64,000 bases of DNA from Corticium candelabrum (GCF_963422355.1 NC_085088.1:7074014-7138013), one strand, 5' to 3'; counted from the first letter of the stretch, positions 47,885-60,163 are shown. Notes: generated by a model not told the origin, from the sequence alone. Numbers and translations: made by a program.

Positions 47885-49070
47885 ACCTTCACCCGGACAG
47901 TGTCAACGAAGCCGGTTGGCAAAACGAAACCATTTTCCCCTACCGTTGTAAACTGAAAGGCCACAATATCATCACAAAGAATTTTTTCAATCTTGGCGTC
48001 CTCAGTAAGACCAAAGTCATAACAATCCGAGACTTTGCCTGTCGTGCGTGCTAATAATAGACAGCTGGAAGAGTCGATGGTTACGACTCTTTTCTAGTTT
48101 TTGTCTCTATTTGATACACCAGTGATCACGTTGAAGGGTTTTGGCAATAGCTGAAGAGCGCAGAGGTTCAATGGATCTCGAGATTTGCAATGAGAGTAGT
48201 CTGCTCGTAACTATGTTTCTGGGCTCTTGTTCTTGTGTAGTAGGCAAGGCTGCGTCTTTACATAAAAAGAAATGGACGATTTTTATATAATTTCGATTTG
48301 CTGCGTCTGCCAAGGAAACACGATACATATATGTAATGTCCACGTTTCTGGATACAAAATGCAATAGAAAGTACTATTTTGGTAGTCCGTTGAATTCTTT
48401 GCAAGGTTTTGACGTTCTACTAAAGCTCAGACATCAATGAAAACAGTTGTATAACTTCTCCAATATTTTGCCACTTTGTTGTCACAATTGATTAATTAAC
48501 TAAGCTGTAACTACACAGTTGTAAACGCAAATTTGCGTTCTTTCTAGTAAGTTAGTTATCTTACTAAAATACTAAAAATGTCTAGCAGGCTACAAAAAGG
48601 TTGGTTATTGCTTTTGTGTCCGGAAACGTGGGCGTATATAGCTTTGTATCTCCAGCAGATCGAAATATACTAAAGTTCGTCAATTTCTTTGTTTGAAGAC
48701 GCAGCCTTGCCTAATACACAAGAACGAGAGCCCAGAAACATCGTTACGAGCACAACTACTCTCGTTGCAAATCTCGAGATCTATCGAGCTCTGCGTTCCT
48801 CAGCTATTGCCAAAACCCTTCCAACGTGATCACTGGTGTATCAAATAGAAGCGAGAACTAGAAAAGAGTCGCATCCATCGACTCTTTCAGCTGTCTTACT
48901 GGCACGCACGGCTGGCAAAGTCCCGGATTGCAATGAATTTGGTTTGCTGAGGACGCCGAGATTGAAAAGAATCCTTTGTGATAATATTTTGTGGCATATC
49001 AGTGTACAACGGCAGGGGAAATGGTTTCGGTTTGCCAACCAGCTTCGTTGACACTGTCCGATCGAAGGGG
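47885..49070. mobile_element. Foldback element with arms of about 370 bp
   Basis: The left arm (about 47885-48255) and right arm (about 48693-49070) are imperfect reverse complements. Landmarks are CGGACAGTGTCAACGAAG at 47897 against CTTCGTTGACACTGTCCG at 49043, TGATACACCAGTGATCACGT against its complement near 48825-48845, and GCAAGGCTGCGTCT against AGACGCAGCCTTGC. The spacer is about 435 bp with no coding motif. The open frames on the arms are by-products. The class is unknown. Confidence 0.75.
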
Positions 49071-49741
49071 TGGTAACCTAGCCTCCTAGACCCGTGTAGC
49101 GCCGATTCAAAACCGTCCTCCACTAGTCTGGGATGGTACCGCCTCTTCTCAACATATTGCGGTTATTCCTAGGACCAGCATTAGCGTTACCTTTCCAATT
49201 ACGGCTGTAATCAATGAAGACATCTCATGCATGGCGTGGTAGTGATCTGCTGTCTATCAAGAGTACGGTACACAATCGACGACTTGCAGTGCGCTCTTCA
49301 CGCAAAATCACGTTGTGGTCTGTATTCTGCACCTGTCAACGGCAGTAACGACACCTTCTAGTAGCAGATCTAGAGCCGTTTGTTCTAATTTACGAACCGA
49401 TGCATGGTCAACGACTAGACTAGACTAGCCAGCTGCATGCTTAACGACTTCATGATAACGTCTACTAGACAAAGTCTCACTGTCAATTCATGGTGGGTTA
49501 AGTTTTGTCGCGATTTTGCAGCAAGTCACATCGAATCCCGACGAGTCACAGCGGATGCGCACATCGTAAATTCGCGGATACGAGCGGTGACTAACAGCGC
49601 TCGCAGCAAATTCGCGGCGATCAGACACGTGCCTGTAGGATATACGGGTCTTAGAATATACGGGAGTTCGTAGTAAGAATAGAACGCTTGTGTTCCCGCT
49701 CACTTACACAGTGGTTCACGGCCGACTAGACTACCAATACA
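49071..49741. other. No gene; likely contains the 5' LTR of the Gypsy element
   Basis: An LTR should end at 49741, just before the primer binding site. Its start was not located, because no 3' LTR copy was found to compare. Confidence 0.35.
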
Positions 49742-49756
49742 TGGTGTCAGGAGTGG
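49742..49756 (+). promoter_or_regulatory. Primer binding site, tRNA-Leu type
   Basis: TGGTGTCAGGAGTGG is the complement of the 3' end of animal tRNA-Leu (CCACTCCTGACACCA). It lies about 250 bp before the first gag residues I can recognise. Confidence 0.7.
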
Positions 49757-49989
49757 AAACCAGAAGACAAAACGTTTGATACAATGTCTGACACACGAGG
49801 GAGCAGCTAGTGGAGAGAGAGCAATCGCCAGAACAGCGACAAAGCGCGGACAGGCAGAGGAAATCGCGCCCATTGGCGGGAATAAGCCCGCCCGGCCCTA
49901 TGAAGGTGAAAGACAACCTAGCCTAACATTGGAAAGAATGGAAGCAATTGTGGAAAGCGTACCAGGTTGTCGCCAGGCTAGACCGTGAG

Positions 49990-50660
49990 TCACATGCCTA
50001 CCGCATCGCGACATTCATCACCTGCCTAGGGCAGAGGCGCTAAAGATCTTCAATGGCCTCACGAACGAGACGCAAGAAGACCAACAAAATATGGATAAGG
50101 TACTGGAGCAAATGGACAAACACTGCGTTGAAGAGCAAAACGTTACGTACGAACGGTTTCGTTCCAACCGCTGACATCAAGATGAGCATGAGACCTTTGA
50201 TAAGTACCTAGCAAGTTTGATAAAACTTGTATGGGGTTGCAATTTTGGTCCTATGGAGGGAGAACTACTGCGAGACAGACTAGTTTGTGGAGTGAGAGAC
50301 AACACTGTACGGAAGCAACTGCTACAGAAACGGGGTCTAACACTAGACTTGTGCACCGATATGTGACGTGCCAATAAAACCACAATGAGACAGATGAAAG
50401 ACATACAAGAAGAAGAACAAATTCAAGTGGTAAAATGACGCATACAGAGAGGAAGGACAACAAAGAATTCGAAGACAGCAACAACATATAGCCAACTAGA
50501 AATCGAGTGCACAAATTGTGGACTACAACACGGAAACAAACGAGAGAATTGTCCGGCATATGGCAAGAAGAGCTCAAATTGTGGAAAGACAAACCACTAC
50601 GCGAGGAAATGCCGTCTGAAGCAAGAAGCCAACACAAACAGCAGTTACGGCACATGAAAG
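49990..50660 (+). pseudogene. Ty3/Gypsy gag with zinc knuckles, decayed
   Basis: Pieces in several frames give EALKIFNGLTNETQED, then ETFDKYLASLIKLVWGCNFG and MEGELLRDRLVCGVRDNTVR, a typical Gypsy capsid. The nucleocapsid follows near 50510-50630: CTNCGLQHGNKRENCPAYGK, then SNCGKTNHYARKC, two CCHC-type knuckles. Stops are present near 50173 and 50366. Confidence 0.7.
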
Positions 50661-52530
50661 AAATTGGGAGCAGCACAGATGAGAGTGACTTCGATGAGCA
50701 GCTATCCTATCTCACCACTCAGCCAGCAGCAGAAAACACCAGTACAGAGGATGTACACTCACTGACTAGTAGAGCATATCAGAAGAAGAAATTTGCAACC
50801 ATGCAAGTTGGTATGAGTCGAGACAAACGCCAAACAAGATTTCAGGTAGACACTGGAGCTAAATGCAATGTGGTGAGGTTAGGAGATCTCCCCGCAAACA
50901 CAAAAATTGAAACAACAAAGCAAACCCTTTCAATGTTTAACAGCAACACACTGGTACCACGGGGGCAATGTCAACTGAGACTCAAGAATCCGAAGGATGA
51001 AAAACGATACAAAGGGTCGTTCATTGTGGTACAGGAGGCACCAACATCCATTTTGGGCGCCAGTACAGTACAGTACATGGGACTCATCAAGATACGAAAC
51101 AGCAAGATCTACTCAGTAAATCAGGAGGATCCACCTCAGCCCACAGCTTCAGGCGATCATGAGCAAGGCAACATCGCGGTAGCATACAGAGATGTATTTG
51201 AAGGAGAGGTAGGCCGTTTTGATGGTGTAGTACATCTAGATGTAGATCCGTCTATAACACCCAAACCGCTACCATTACGACGGGTACCAGTAGCCATGAA
51301 GACGCCTCTGAAAAAGGAGCTGGAGTGTTTGGAGCGCGCAGGGATCATAGACAAAGTGGACCATCCAACAGACTGGGTGTCGCATCTAATAACAGTCAAG
51401 AAGCCAGATGGATCTCTCAGACTTTGTCTAGATCCACAGCCGTTAAATCGGGCACTCACACGACGTCATTTCCCGATCCAGACACTTGATGATCTGCTAC
51501 CGGAACTGACCAAAGCCAGAGTATACAGTGTGACAGATGTACGCCATGGTTTTTGGCATGTGAACTAGACGAGAAATCAAAAGACCTCACACATTTGGTA
51601 CCCCATTTAACCGATAACGCTGGGCCAGAATGCCGTTTGGCATTGCAACTGCTCCTGAAATCTTCCAACTTAAGCTGCAGACGGCCATTGGAGGACTAAA
51701 GGGTGTCTTCTCTATTGTGGATGATATCCTGATTGTAGGAGAGGGATCAACAGATGAAGAAGCATCTACAGATCACGATCACAAACTACAGCAGTTCCTT
51801 GATCGCTGTAGACAAACACGGATACAGTTGAACAAGCAAAAGTTTCGATTACGAATGAAGAATATCGCCGACATGCCCACTTACTGACACAAGATGGATT
51901 GAAACCAAACCTGCGGAAAATCAAGGCTATAGTAGAGATGCCACCCACGCAAAATTTAGCAGGAGTCCGAAGGATGCTTCGTCTCGTGAACTACCTCTCA
52001 CGATTCCTACCCAAACTCGCCGATCTATGCGAGCCGTTACACCAGCTGACACAACAACGCAATGAATGACAATGGTCACACGTGCAGGAAAAGGCATTCT
52101 CAAAATTGAAGGCAATACCAAGAACGCCTGTTCTCCGGTACTTTGATGCAAAAAAGCGGTAGCTATGCAATGTGATGCTTCATCCACTGCATTAGATGCA
52201 ACGCTTTTGCAATAGGGTCAACCAATTGGATTCGCCAGCAGAGCTCTCACATCGTCAGAGCAACAGCATGCACAGATTGAAAAGGAGCTCTTAGCAGTTG
52301 TGTTTGCACGTGAGAGATTTCACCATTACACATATGGTCGAGGAATATCAGTTGAGTCAGACCACAAACCATTGGAGGCTATAGCTCAAAGCCACTGGAT
52401 GCTGCATCCAAACGACTACAGCGCATGCTCCTCCAATTACAAAAGTATCACATCACCATAGTGCATAAGAAGGGAAGGAAATGCACATTGCCGACGCGTT
52501 GCCTCGTGCTTTCATAGAAGACACAGCAGA
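50661..52530 (+). pseudogene. Ty3/Gypsy pol: protease, reverse transcriptase, RNase H
   Basis: The protease active site is in FQVDTGAKCNVVRL (about 50845). RT begins VGRFDGVVHLDVDPS and includes GSLRLCLDPQPLNRAL and VYSVTDVRHGFWHV at 51520-51560, where TAG follows. After a damaged stretch, frame 51630-51887 gives MPFGIATAPEIFQ and the active site SIVDDILIVGEG. RNase H pieces are CDASSTALDATLLQ (about 52170), SSEQQHAQIEKELLAVVFA (about 52255) and SVESDHKPLEAI (about 52350). The catalytic residues I can see are kept, but at least four stops or frameshifts make the copy inactive. The primer site and PR-RT-RH-IN order mark it as Ty3/Gypsy. Confidence 0.85.
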
Positions 52531-54027
52531 GGAGTGTGAAATCATGCAATATCCGTCGAGAGCTGGAAACAGTGAACATGGTGGACAGTCTCCCGGTGTC
52601 ACAGGGGATAATTCAGGAGATGCAGCACAACGTATCGCAGGATTCAGGAATGTAACAACTCAGAAGCACAATCACGGAAGGCTGGCCGAGCGAGAAAACG
52701 ACCCTACCAGAAAGTGCCAAACCCTACTTCCAGATACGAGATGAGCTAACGGTTTCAGATGGACTAAAATTCCAAGGGTACCACCTAGTGATACCGCCCC
52801 CGCAAAGAGCTAGCATGTTGAGGACAATTCGCAGCTCTCACTGAGGAGTGAATGCGTGTCAGAGACGAGCCAGGGACTCCCTTTACTGGCCTAGCATGAA
52901 TGCACAGATTAAAGACTTCACACCAAGTGCGAGATATGTCGTTCAATAGATATGAAACAACAGAAAGAAACTTTACATTCACATGAAGTGCCCGACAGAC
53001 CATGGGCAAAGGTAGCAGACAATTTATTTGAATAGAAGGAGCTGCAGTACATGGTAACGGTTGACTACTTTAGCAATTTCTCTGAAGTGGATTACCTGAC
53101 AAAAACAACCTCAGGATCTATAATACGAGCGCTAAAGCAACATTTCGCCAGACACGGAATTCCAAACTTGGTCATTACAGACAATGGACAACCAATTCAC
53201 ATCCGAAAAGTTCCGAGACTTTTCGCGATCATGGCAATTTGATCACAAAACATCATCGCCCAACTATCCCCAATCAAATGGCAAAGCGGAGAATGCCGTA
53301 CGAACAGTAAAAAGACTATTCAAAAAAGCAGTGAAATCAGGACACAATCCCACGTTAGCACTTTAGGACTTAAGGAACACACCGTCGGCAACCCTCAATT
53401 CCAGTCCAGCGCAGCGCCTGTTTAGCCGACGGACATGAGGGCTAATACCCATGAGAATCGAGGGAGCTGCTACAACCAGAACCTCAGCAACGCGTAGCAA
53501 AACAAATGCAAGAGATCAAACAAAAGCAAGCACACGCATATAATCGAAATGCAAAACATCTATCCCCTCTAAAATGGGGTGATGCAGTCAGAATCCAGCC
53601 AGTCAAAGCGAAGGAGTGGGAAATAGCCACAGTAGCGAAAGTACTACCATACCAGTCATATGAGGTCAGAACACCTGATGAACGCCAGTACAGACGTAAT
53701 CGACGACACCCGCGAAAAAGTAAGGAGCCAATACCAAAACCAACCCGGATCACAGAAATGGAGGACCCGGATCTAAGCCCAAGACCACGTCCATTAACCA
53801 ACCAACGAAGTACAACACGAGTGGAACAGGATCCAAGACCAAGACCAAGTAAGTCAGCCAACCAGCGATCTATAACACCAGCAGAGCAGAACAAATCAAA
53901 GGTAGATATCACCAGCAAAGAACCAGAGAGAGAAAGCTCAACATACGTAAAGGAGAAGCAACCAGGCTTAACAAGGAGCGGTCGCCTAATCAAGACGCCA
54001 CTCTACCTAAAAGACTACATAACATAG
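52531..54027 (+). pseudogene. Ty3/Gypsy integrase and C-terminal tail
   Basis: Integrase core pieces are MVTVDYFSNFSEVDYL with the first Asp (53051), LVITDNGQ with the second (about 53170), then NYPQSNGKAENAVRTVKRLF with the catalytic Glu (about 53264-53320). A one-base shift at about 53195 splits the core. The zinc-binding region before it (52840-53000) is badly damaged. The last frame, 53506-54027, reads WGDAVRIQPVKAKEWEIATV, then a long Pro/Arg/Ser-rich tail ending LIKTPLYLKDYIT-stop, as in Mag-like Gypsy elements. No 3' LTR copy was seen after it. Confidence 0.8.
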
Positions 54028-54130
54028 GTAGCCGAGACACCATGGATAATGTAGGCACTAGTGCTAAGTCTAAGTATTGTGTTGGATTAGAGTTGTGTTC
54101 TATGGGGAAAATTGCGTGGTTATCCCTTGG
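54028..54130. other. Region after the Gypsy pol stop
   Basis: A purine-rich GGGGAAAA at about 54103 could be a polypurine tract. The sequence after it does not match the sequence before the primer site. It runs into a dispersed repeat instead. Confidence 0.35.
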
Positions 54131-54330
54131 ATTACTTGGTGGGGCGTGGCCGCATTCCACGCGGTAATTACGCTACTTGTAAAGCAAAGCAACCAATTCA
54201 CACACGAGAACTTCTAACTTGCGAAAATTCACGCACCTAAGTCCCGGGTACGAGCTCCTCCAAGTGATAAGTTGCACTTCCTGCTTCGTGCTGAGTCATG
54301 CGCGCATGCGCAATCAATGTCAATAATATT
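54131..54330. repeat. Dispersed repeat with GTGGCCGCATTCCACG core, copy 3
   Basis: Matches 39702-39880 with the blocks GGTGGGGCGTGGCCGCATTC, GGGTACGAGCTCCTC, AAGTGATAAGTTGCACTTCC and CAATCAATGTCAATAAT. Confidence 0.8.
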
Positions 54331-54777
54331 TAGTCAGCAAAGCAAACTTTCATCTCCCCAGGCATCTGAAGACGTGGCGGCCCGCCACGCCTTGGCTAAA
54401 TTTTACAAGGACACACCCAATCTCGTCATCCCTTGGCTAACGCCGCCACGCCTTGACTTATGCCCGCTACGCCTTACTATCTATGTGCTAGGCAAGAAAT
54501 GGGAAACCACTGGTTTGGGTTTCTTGTTCATATGAATAAAACACCTGTTGTTGTTGTGGAAAGACCAAAAGCAACGTCATAGAGATCGCTATGTCCAAAA
54601 TATACTTATGACGTTGTTTCGAATCCGATCCGACGTCATTTGATGGTGTATTCGCCCATATTCCAATCCGTATGTGAGTCACGCCCTCGGCAGCCGTTTG
54701 TGCCGTGGAGTCGTTACTGGTGCGTTGAGAGAATACAAAGTCGCAAGGCGAAGTACATCAATGCGTCGAATTGTGTT
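54331..54777. other. No gene recognised
   Basis: CCACGCCTTGGCT-type phrases recur in 54380-54480 and near 55360-55385. No coding motif was seen. Confidence 0.35.
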
Positions 54778-54786
54778 GTTGAAATG

Positions 54787-54960
54787 ATAGCCCAATTTCT
54801 CGTTCTTCTAGTGGCGTTCTTGGCACCTACGGAAGCCGATCTGGGAGGCATTACCCTGCTCAGGATGCAAGACAATGCACTCATTACAGACGCCAAAACG
54901 CTCTTGAAAGGCATCGGCCCAAAGCCAAAGTTAGTAAAAGCATTGCTCATGCTAGTGTAG
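54787..54960 (+). other. Short open frame with a possible signal peptide
   Basis: From the internal ATG at 54787 the frame encodes MIAQFLVLLVAFLAPTEA, which looks like a cleavable signal peptide, then about 40 residues to a stop at 54960. The next frame, about 54945-55090, has protein-like sequence (DVFAVSIDLGEHADTLRTSL) ending near a possible donor. A small multi-exon secreted-protein gene is possible, but I cannot join the parts or name the family. Confidence 0.2.
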
Positions 54961-56643
54961 ACGTGTTCGCAGTTTCGATAGATCTCGGCGAACATGCAGA
55001 TACGCTGCGGACGTCTCTAGCATCGATATCGCCATGGAAAATTGTCACCGACTGCGTAGTGAGGTTGTCTACTAGTGCTAAGTTACTAACTAAAGGTATT
55101 ATAATCGATTTTGTGATTTGTATTGACTTGGAATACATTGGGAGGAGCAGGTTTTTGACATGTATGCAGATTAGAAAGTAGCCCGTATAAAAAGGGGGGC
55201 TAGTGATAGCTTGCTTGTGTTGTACTCTGTCCACGCATAGAAACGTTGTACAGCTAACATTTTAGACCAAACACAAGCACCCCAGGTTGCTCTAGCACTG
55301 CACCGTAAAGGCAGCAAACGCCACTCAGACGCCCACGCCCACAAGTACTGTAAGTTCCATTTAGCCACGCCTAGACCGCCACGCCTTTGAGATATTCTGG
55401 GGAGAACATTGTTCATCGTTCATGTAAAGAACAGTTAGTGATGTTTTTAGTGTCCAAGATGGTGTCAATGTTCCATTCGCCAACTCCGAGTGTGTTGGGG
55501 GAAATATAATTATCGAATAAAGCCTATAGAACAGTCATGCTGTACTCCAGTCTGTCCTGTTCTCCACAATCCTGCTAGTATCAGTTCTACTTTACCATGC
55601 AGTCCGTTACCACGCTACAAATTTGTAATGGCATGCAAGATCACGTGTTTATTGGAAGAGGCTAGTTGTAGCCTCGTGTTATACGGGAACCGGGCACGAC
55701 GCGCGAGAGGGTCTGGTACGAGGCTAGCTAGTTGTTAGTTTTTGCGGAATGAAATCCCTAGTGAATAGAAAATAGTATTTTATGCTTTGGTTGGATCTCT
55801 AATAGTGGTCACTTGCGTAGTTCTTTGCCAATGTTTTAGATACCCTTTCTTTCTGGTTCTTGGCTGAGTGTTGCATGCATGACTAGATCAGTACAACCCA
55901 CTACAAGATAATTGTGAGTGAAACTGCATTCTACTATGATACATGGATGGCCAACATATGCCAGGTTGTTTGCCTGCCTATCACAACACATTAATTATTA
56001 ACCCCATTCTAAATTACAACGTTTACCATTTTCTAACCACAGGTTAATAAAGCATGTTTGTAACTTTGTCACATAAATTCATGAAAGAGTGAGTAAATGC
56101 TCCATCACCAATTCGGTGTCCACCAAGCAATAATCATTAGAGCTACAAACTGATAAATTTACATAGCTTGCTTGTGCAAAATTTTAATTTTAAATAAACT
56201 ATAAATTGTTTGATTATGTCATACCATCTTACTCTAAGACCATGTACACTTACCACACACGACTTGCCACATTTGGTGATAGCCACTGATTGCGCTAAAT
56301 TCTATAAATTTCGATAAGACAACAGAAGCTTGCAACACGACTATACTAAATACAGGTAGTATTTTCCATTAATTAATTAGCTCCAGCACCTACTGGAATG
56401 GCTACAATTCTTGCAACTTCGTGTTTCCTCTCTTTACCTCGATAAGCTTAAGTTAACAGGCAAGCAACGTTTTGATATCTTGAGTATACGTGTATGAATG
56501 TTTGGAAGGTGTTGACACTGGTCTATTCATGAATGCACTACTGTGATACACAACCTACAATCCCTTTAATTAATTAATCAAACAAACTAGAGATAACAAG
56601 ATGTCAACTGTGGCCCAAAAGCCAAGTCTACAGTTGCACTAGT
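54961..56643. other. No gene recognised
   Basis: A/T-rich intergenic sequence. The open frames at 55171-55416 and 55490-55738 lack motifs. Confidence 0.35.
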
Positions 56644-56777
56644 TAATAAGGTAAACTAATATTTGCAAATTGGCTCTTGCTAACAATTTTTATCAGCATG
56701 ACAATACACCAACATTCTATACGGTATAGCATTACAATTGCCAACCACAATGTAGCAGTCTCATCATTGAGTGGCAG

Positions 56778-59700
56778 TTAAGAGGCACCACTGCCAGATT
56801 TGCCTGTGATTCGATCTACGAGTTTCGCATACCCCTTCTGTGCATCATCCTTTAAGCAAAAAGAGTAAATAATAATTACAAACAAATGCAATATATGCTT
56901 AGAACTATGTCTAGACTATGTCCTAACTTTGGTCATGTCACCAAGTGATAGCCAAGCATCTCGTTTTGCTTTAGCAACAAAATCAAATGCCCCTGGATTG
57001 GGAGTATTGCAGACACCAATAGTAGCCTAAAGAAAATCAACAAGCAATTTGGTTTTAATCTGCAAATTACAAAAAACGATATCAAACTGAACAGTAAAGT
57101 AGGTTAGTTTACTGACAAACTGTCTAACTGTAAATTTAGTACTTTCATTTCTTACACATAAGTGTGACCATGTTTGCCTTGGATGCCCAAACTACTAAGC
57201 CAATCATCACTAAGTTTGGGGGAGAGTTCGGAGAACATAGGTACACAGGCTCAACATTTGTAGCTGTAAACAAATAAACCACGTTGACGTGCTCTACACA
57301 CATGTACCAATAGTGTAAATTAAACATTCAAGCTAACCAGTGGTGTCTTTCTATCTGTATTCAGTGCAAACCACTAAAACTTTGAAAGTTAGAAGACGAT
57401 AATTCTTATCTGGGTCTTTGTCAACATTTTGTTCAAGACTATTAACTGCAATCATCCATTCATGCCTCCAAAAGGACCATGAACTATTTGTTTAATTAAA
57501 GCATGTAAGAGAATGAAAGTTATTTCCAATTCCAACTCTTCATAACATACATTTCCAAAGCAATGCCAAGTACTACATTTAATAGTTGTCTAATGTAGCT
57601 AGTGCATAATCTATTGTCCTACATCAAGCCTATTAATTAATTTCCTTGCTGCTCCTACTGTTTTTTAGATTAATCCTTTTCGAGACTTCAAAAATAATTT
57701 AGAATTTTTTTGACAAAACCTAATTTTTTTTCAAAGTCTTGATATGCTATATTAGTCATTTTGAGTCAGTTATTTGTTTATTTATTCTTTCAAATTGATT
57801 CAACTCTCTAAACATTCCTAGTTCATCTCTACACCTAGGTCAGACTTTTCTAGGTCTCAGCTGTAGATAGTACAAGCCTTTTTTGATCTTCAGTCTATTT
57901 CGTATTACCTTTTGTTGATCTCATTTGATCATTCGTAGACGTGGTAGTTGATCTGGTAGACGGTGTGCACTTGGCAGCAGTTGTTAATTCAAGAGGTGAA
58001 AGACAGGTCGGTGTGAGCTACTTCAGCCGTCCAACATGAGGTACAAATTTTCTTCGTCCACTGACAAGATCGAGTGATCTCTCAACGATGCTCAGCACAA
58101 TATTGCGGCAAAAGTTTTATAATAGTTGACTCTCCACAGAAGCAATATATCGCACTGAAAGTGGTAATAGCATAGCATTTTGGTTTGAAAAAAGGGAACC
58201 ATAGTCTAGAAAAGAAGTCGCTCGCTGTTTTGCCGATTTGGCATCTTGAGCTGCACTCTTCCGTCTAATGGCCATTTTTGATGACGGTTCATGCGCACGA
58301 GTAAAAACCAAAAAGCATGGACAACCAACAATTTTCAAGACCAAAATAATATTTTTTGTTATCCTATAATTTCAAAGGCAAAATTTTTGAAAAGACCATT
58401 ATTACTCAAAAAACATTAGGAACAGTAGGGTAAACAGATAGCACATACTGTACTTCAAGGTATCCGTGTTCTGAATCCATCTTTCATTTCATTAGGTGCA
58501 TTTCAGTTGTATCGACCCTTGAATGCAGTATACACAAGTTTGTATCACTGTGTTGTTCAGAGTTGAAGTAACCTGTCCCACATGTTAGACAGTGACAATA
58601 TCTCCAATCATGCTTTTCTGTATACGAGTGTAGTCGAAACAACTTCATTATCTTCTCTCATCTTTGTTCTCGCTCACCTTACATCACCAAATCAACGCTT
58701 TCCACAAGCAAACAACCCACACTTACACATCGGTCATCGGTCCCGTGATACCAAAAGTGTGGCGAAGGTATCGTTTTCAAAGTGAAGTGTGAACGCTCGC
58801 TAGCCCGATCAAATCGCAATCTAATCGCGATCCATTCTTGTCTAGTGTGGACAGGCCTTAAGTGCGTGTTCGTATGCTGAACAGATTATTACCTACATCG
58901 CCTAGTACACGCCTCAAGCCTGTCTTTCCCCGCCCTTGACTGTTCCCTGTATGTCACTCTCCCTTCTCAGAGTGACATACGGGAAACAGAAGGGGCGGGG
59001 AGAAACTAGTCTCGCGTGGCCAGACCTTCAGTGTACTCAGGGCGGATAGGGGAGAGTCTGGTCACTATTACCAGGTTTTGTGTCCCACGCCGGAATGTTG
59101 GCGTGCCCAATCACTTTAAAATTGGGAATAAGAGATGTGACCTTGCATTGAATTATGAAGACCGCCCTGTAACTGCATAACAGGTGGCCATACTCATGCA
59201 AACATTAGCTAAAACTTTGGCTGTTATTGGAGACTATACAAGCATTGTGTGTCATAGCTAACAACGACGTTTGACTTTCACTTGACACCTCAAGTGAGTA
59301 CATGAGGGGAGAAAACTAGCACACTAGAGGCCGTACAATGACTATTGACCAACAACGTCCATCTGTTGTCGTCTTTGAGCCTCCCTCTCACTCAAATCCT
59401 CCCTCATTGTCTTCAACTTTTCTAACTTTCTCGCACAAGTCGGTAGAGCCACGAGTTTGAATGCAGCTCGGTGTTCTTTGATGATGGCGATCAAAGTTCA
59501 GCTATGAACTCCTCCAAACCCGGTAAATGATGGACGTTGAAGAACCCTCTTAACAGATGATGGTTAGCAGGTTTCATGATGCCTCTACAGAGTATGTGCA
59601 CGCAGTCTATTCATGACTATAATATCCAGTCAACTACCACCTCACAGAGTCAGGCATTCAACCTTCTCTAATGAAATTCTTCGTTTAAAAATTCAATTGG

Positions 59701-60163
59701 CCTGGCCATTGTGCCGCAAATCATCAATCAGACTTCACAATTCTCAACTGTAGCTACTGGGCAAGGTGATTATTGATGGCGTCATGTCACTTAATATTCT
59801 ATTTGTCCACGTAAACCCGGCCGGTGATAGAGACCACACCCTATTTGCCCTGACTATTCCAAAGGTCTGGCCACTAGGGCCAACCGGCTGAAAAACATTC
59901 AACACAATACCGTACTACCGTAATTGCTAACAATCCATCAACTAATCTACCCAAAAAAATTATTTCTAGTCTACCTGTTTGTAGAGAGCATACAATTCCA
60001 ATTTGATCTTGTCGTTCGGTTCTGTCTCCACGCTTTTCAGTTTCTCCTGAGCGCTAGCAAAAGCGGCTGTAAAGTCTCCTGAGTCTGATACGTTCCGCAC
60101 ATTCATGCTTTGCAGCAGACAATAGCGACTAAACAAAAGACGAAAAGTCTGCAATCTAGACAT
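56778..60163 (-). CDS. Acyl-CoA-binding protein with N-terminal presequence, three exons
   Basis: The exons are 59975-60163, 56928-57026 and 56778-56849, all joined in phase 0 with GT-AG introns, giving 119 residues. Residues 1-24 are basic and hydrophobic without acidic residues ([17 protein letters not shown]), resembling a mitochondrial presequence. The ACBP domain follows: [21 protein letters not shown] (57-63), [11 protein letters not shown] (69-79), KAKRDAW (82-88) and [11 protein letters not shown] (97-107). ACBPs bind long-chain acyl-CoA. One Trp of the usual KAKWDAW is Arg here. The sequence is closest by memory to the N-terminal domain of ECI2, but a stop follows directly and no isomerase domain is present. 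Intron 1 is 2.9 kb. Exons 2-3 are duplicated as a pseudogene at 42737-44150. Confidence 0.85.
57027..59974 (-). other. Intron 1 of the acyl-CoA-binding protein gene
   Basis: This 2.9 kb intron holds the end of the segment shared with 42737-44150 (to 57571), a hairpin at 58924-59005 and several short unassigned frames, including 58117-58344 on the minus strand. No nested gene was recognised. Confidence 0.6.
58924..59005. repeat. Hairpin in the intron
   Basis: Imperfect arms of about 37 bp around an 8-base loop: TTTCCCCGCCC...TATGTCACTCT on the left and AGAGTGACATA...GGGGCGGGGAGAAA on the right. Just beyond, CGCGTGGCCAGACC (59015-59028) is the complement of a phrase at 22993. Confidence 0.75.

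Noticed and set aside
50251-50676. 141-codon minus-strand frame
   Set aside because: It lies opposite Gypsy gag and nucleocapsid, which read sensibly on the plus strand; it is a shadow frame.
56778-60163. Calling the ACBP gene ECI2
   Set aside because: The domain resembles ECI2's N-terminal domain, but an in-frame stop follows the ACBP domain and no enoyl-CoA isomerase exon was found.
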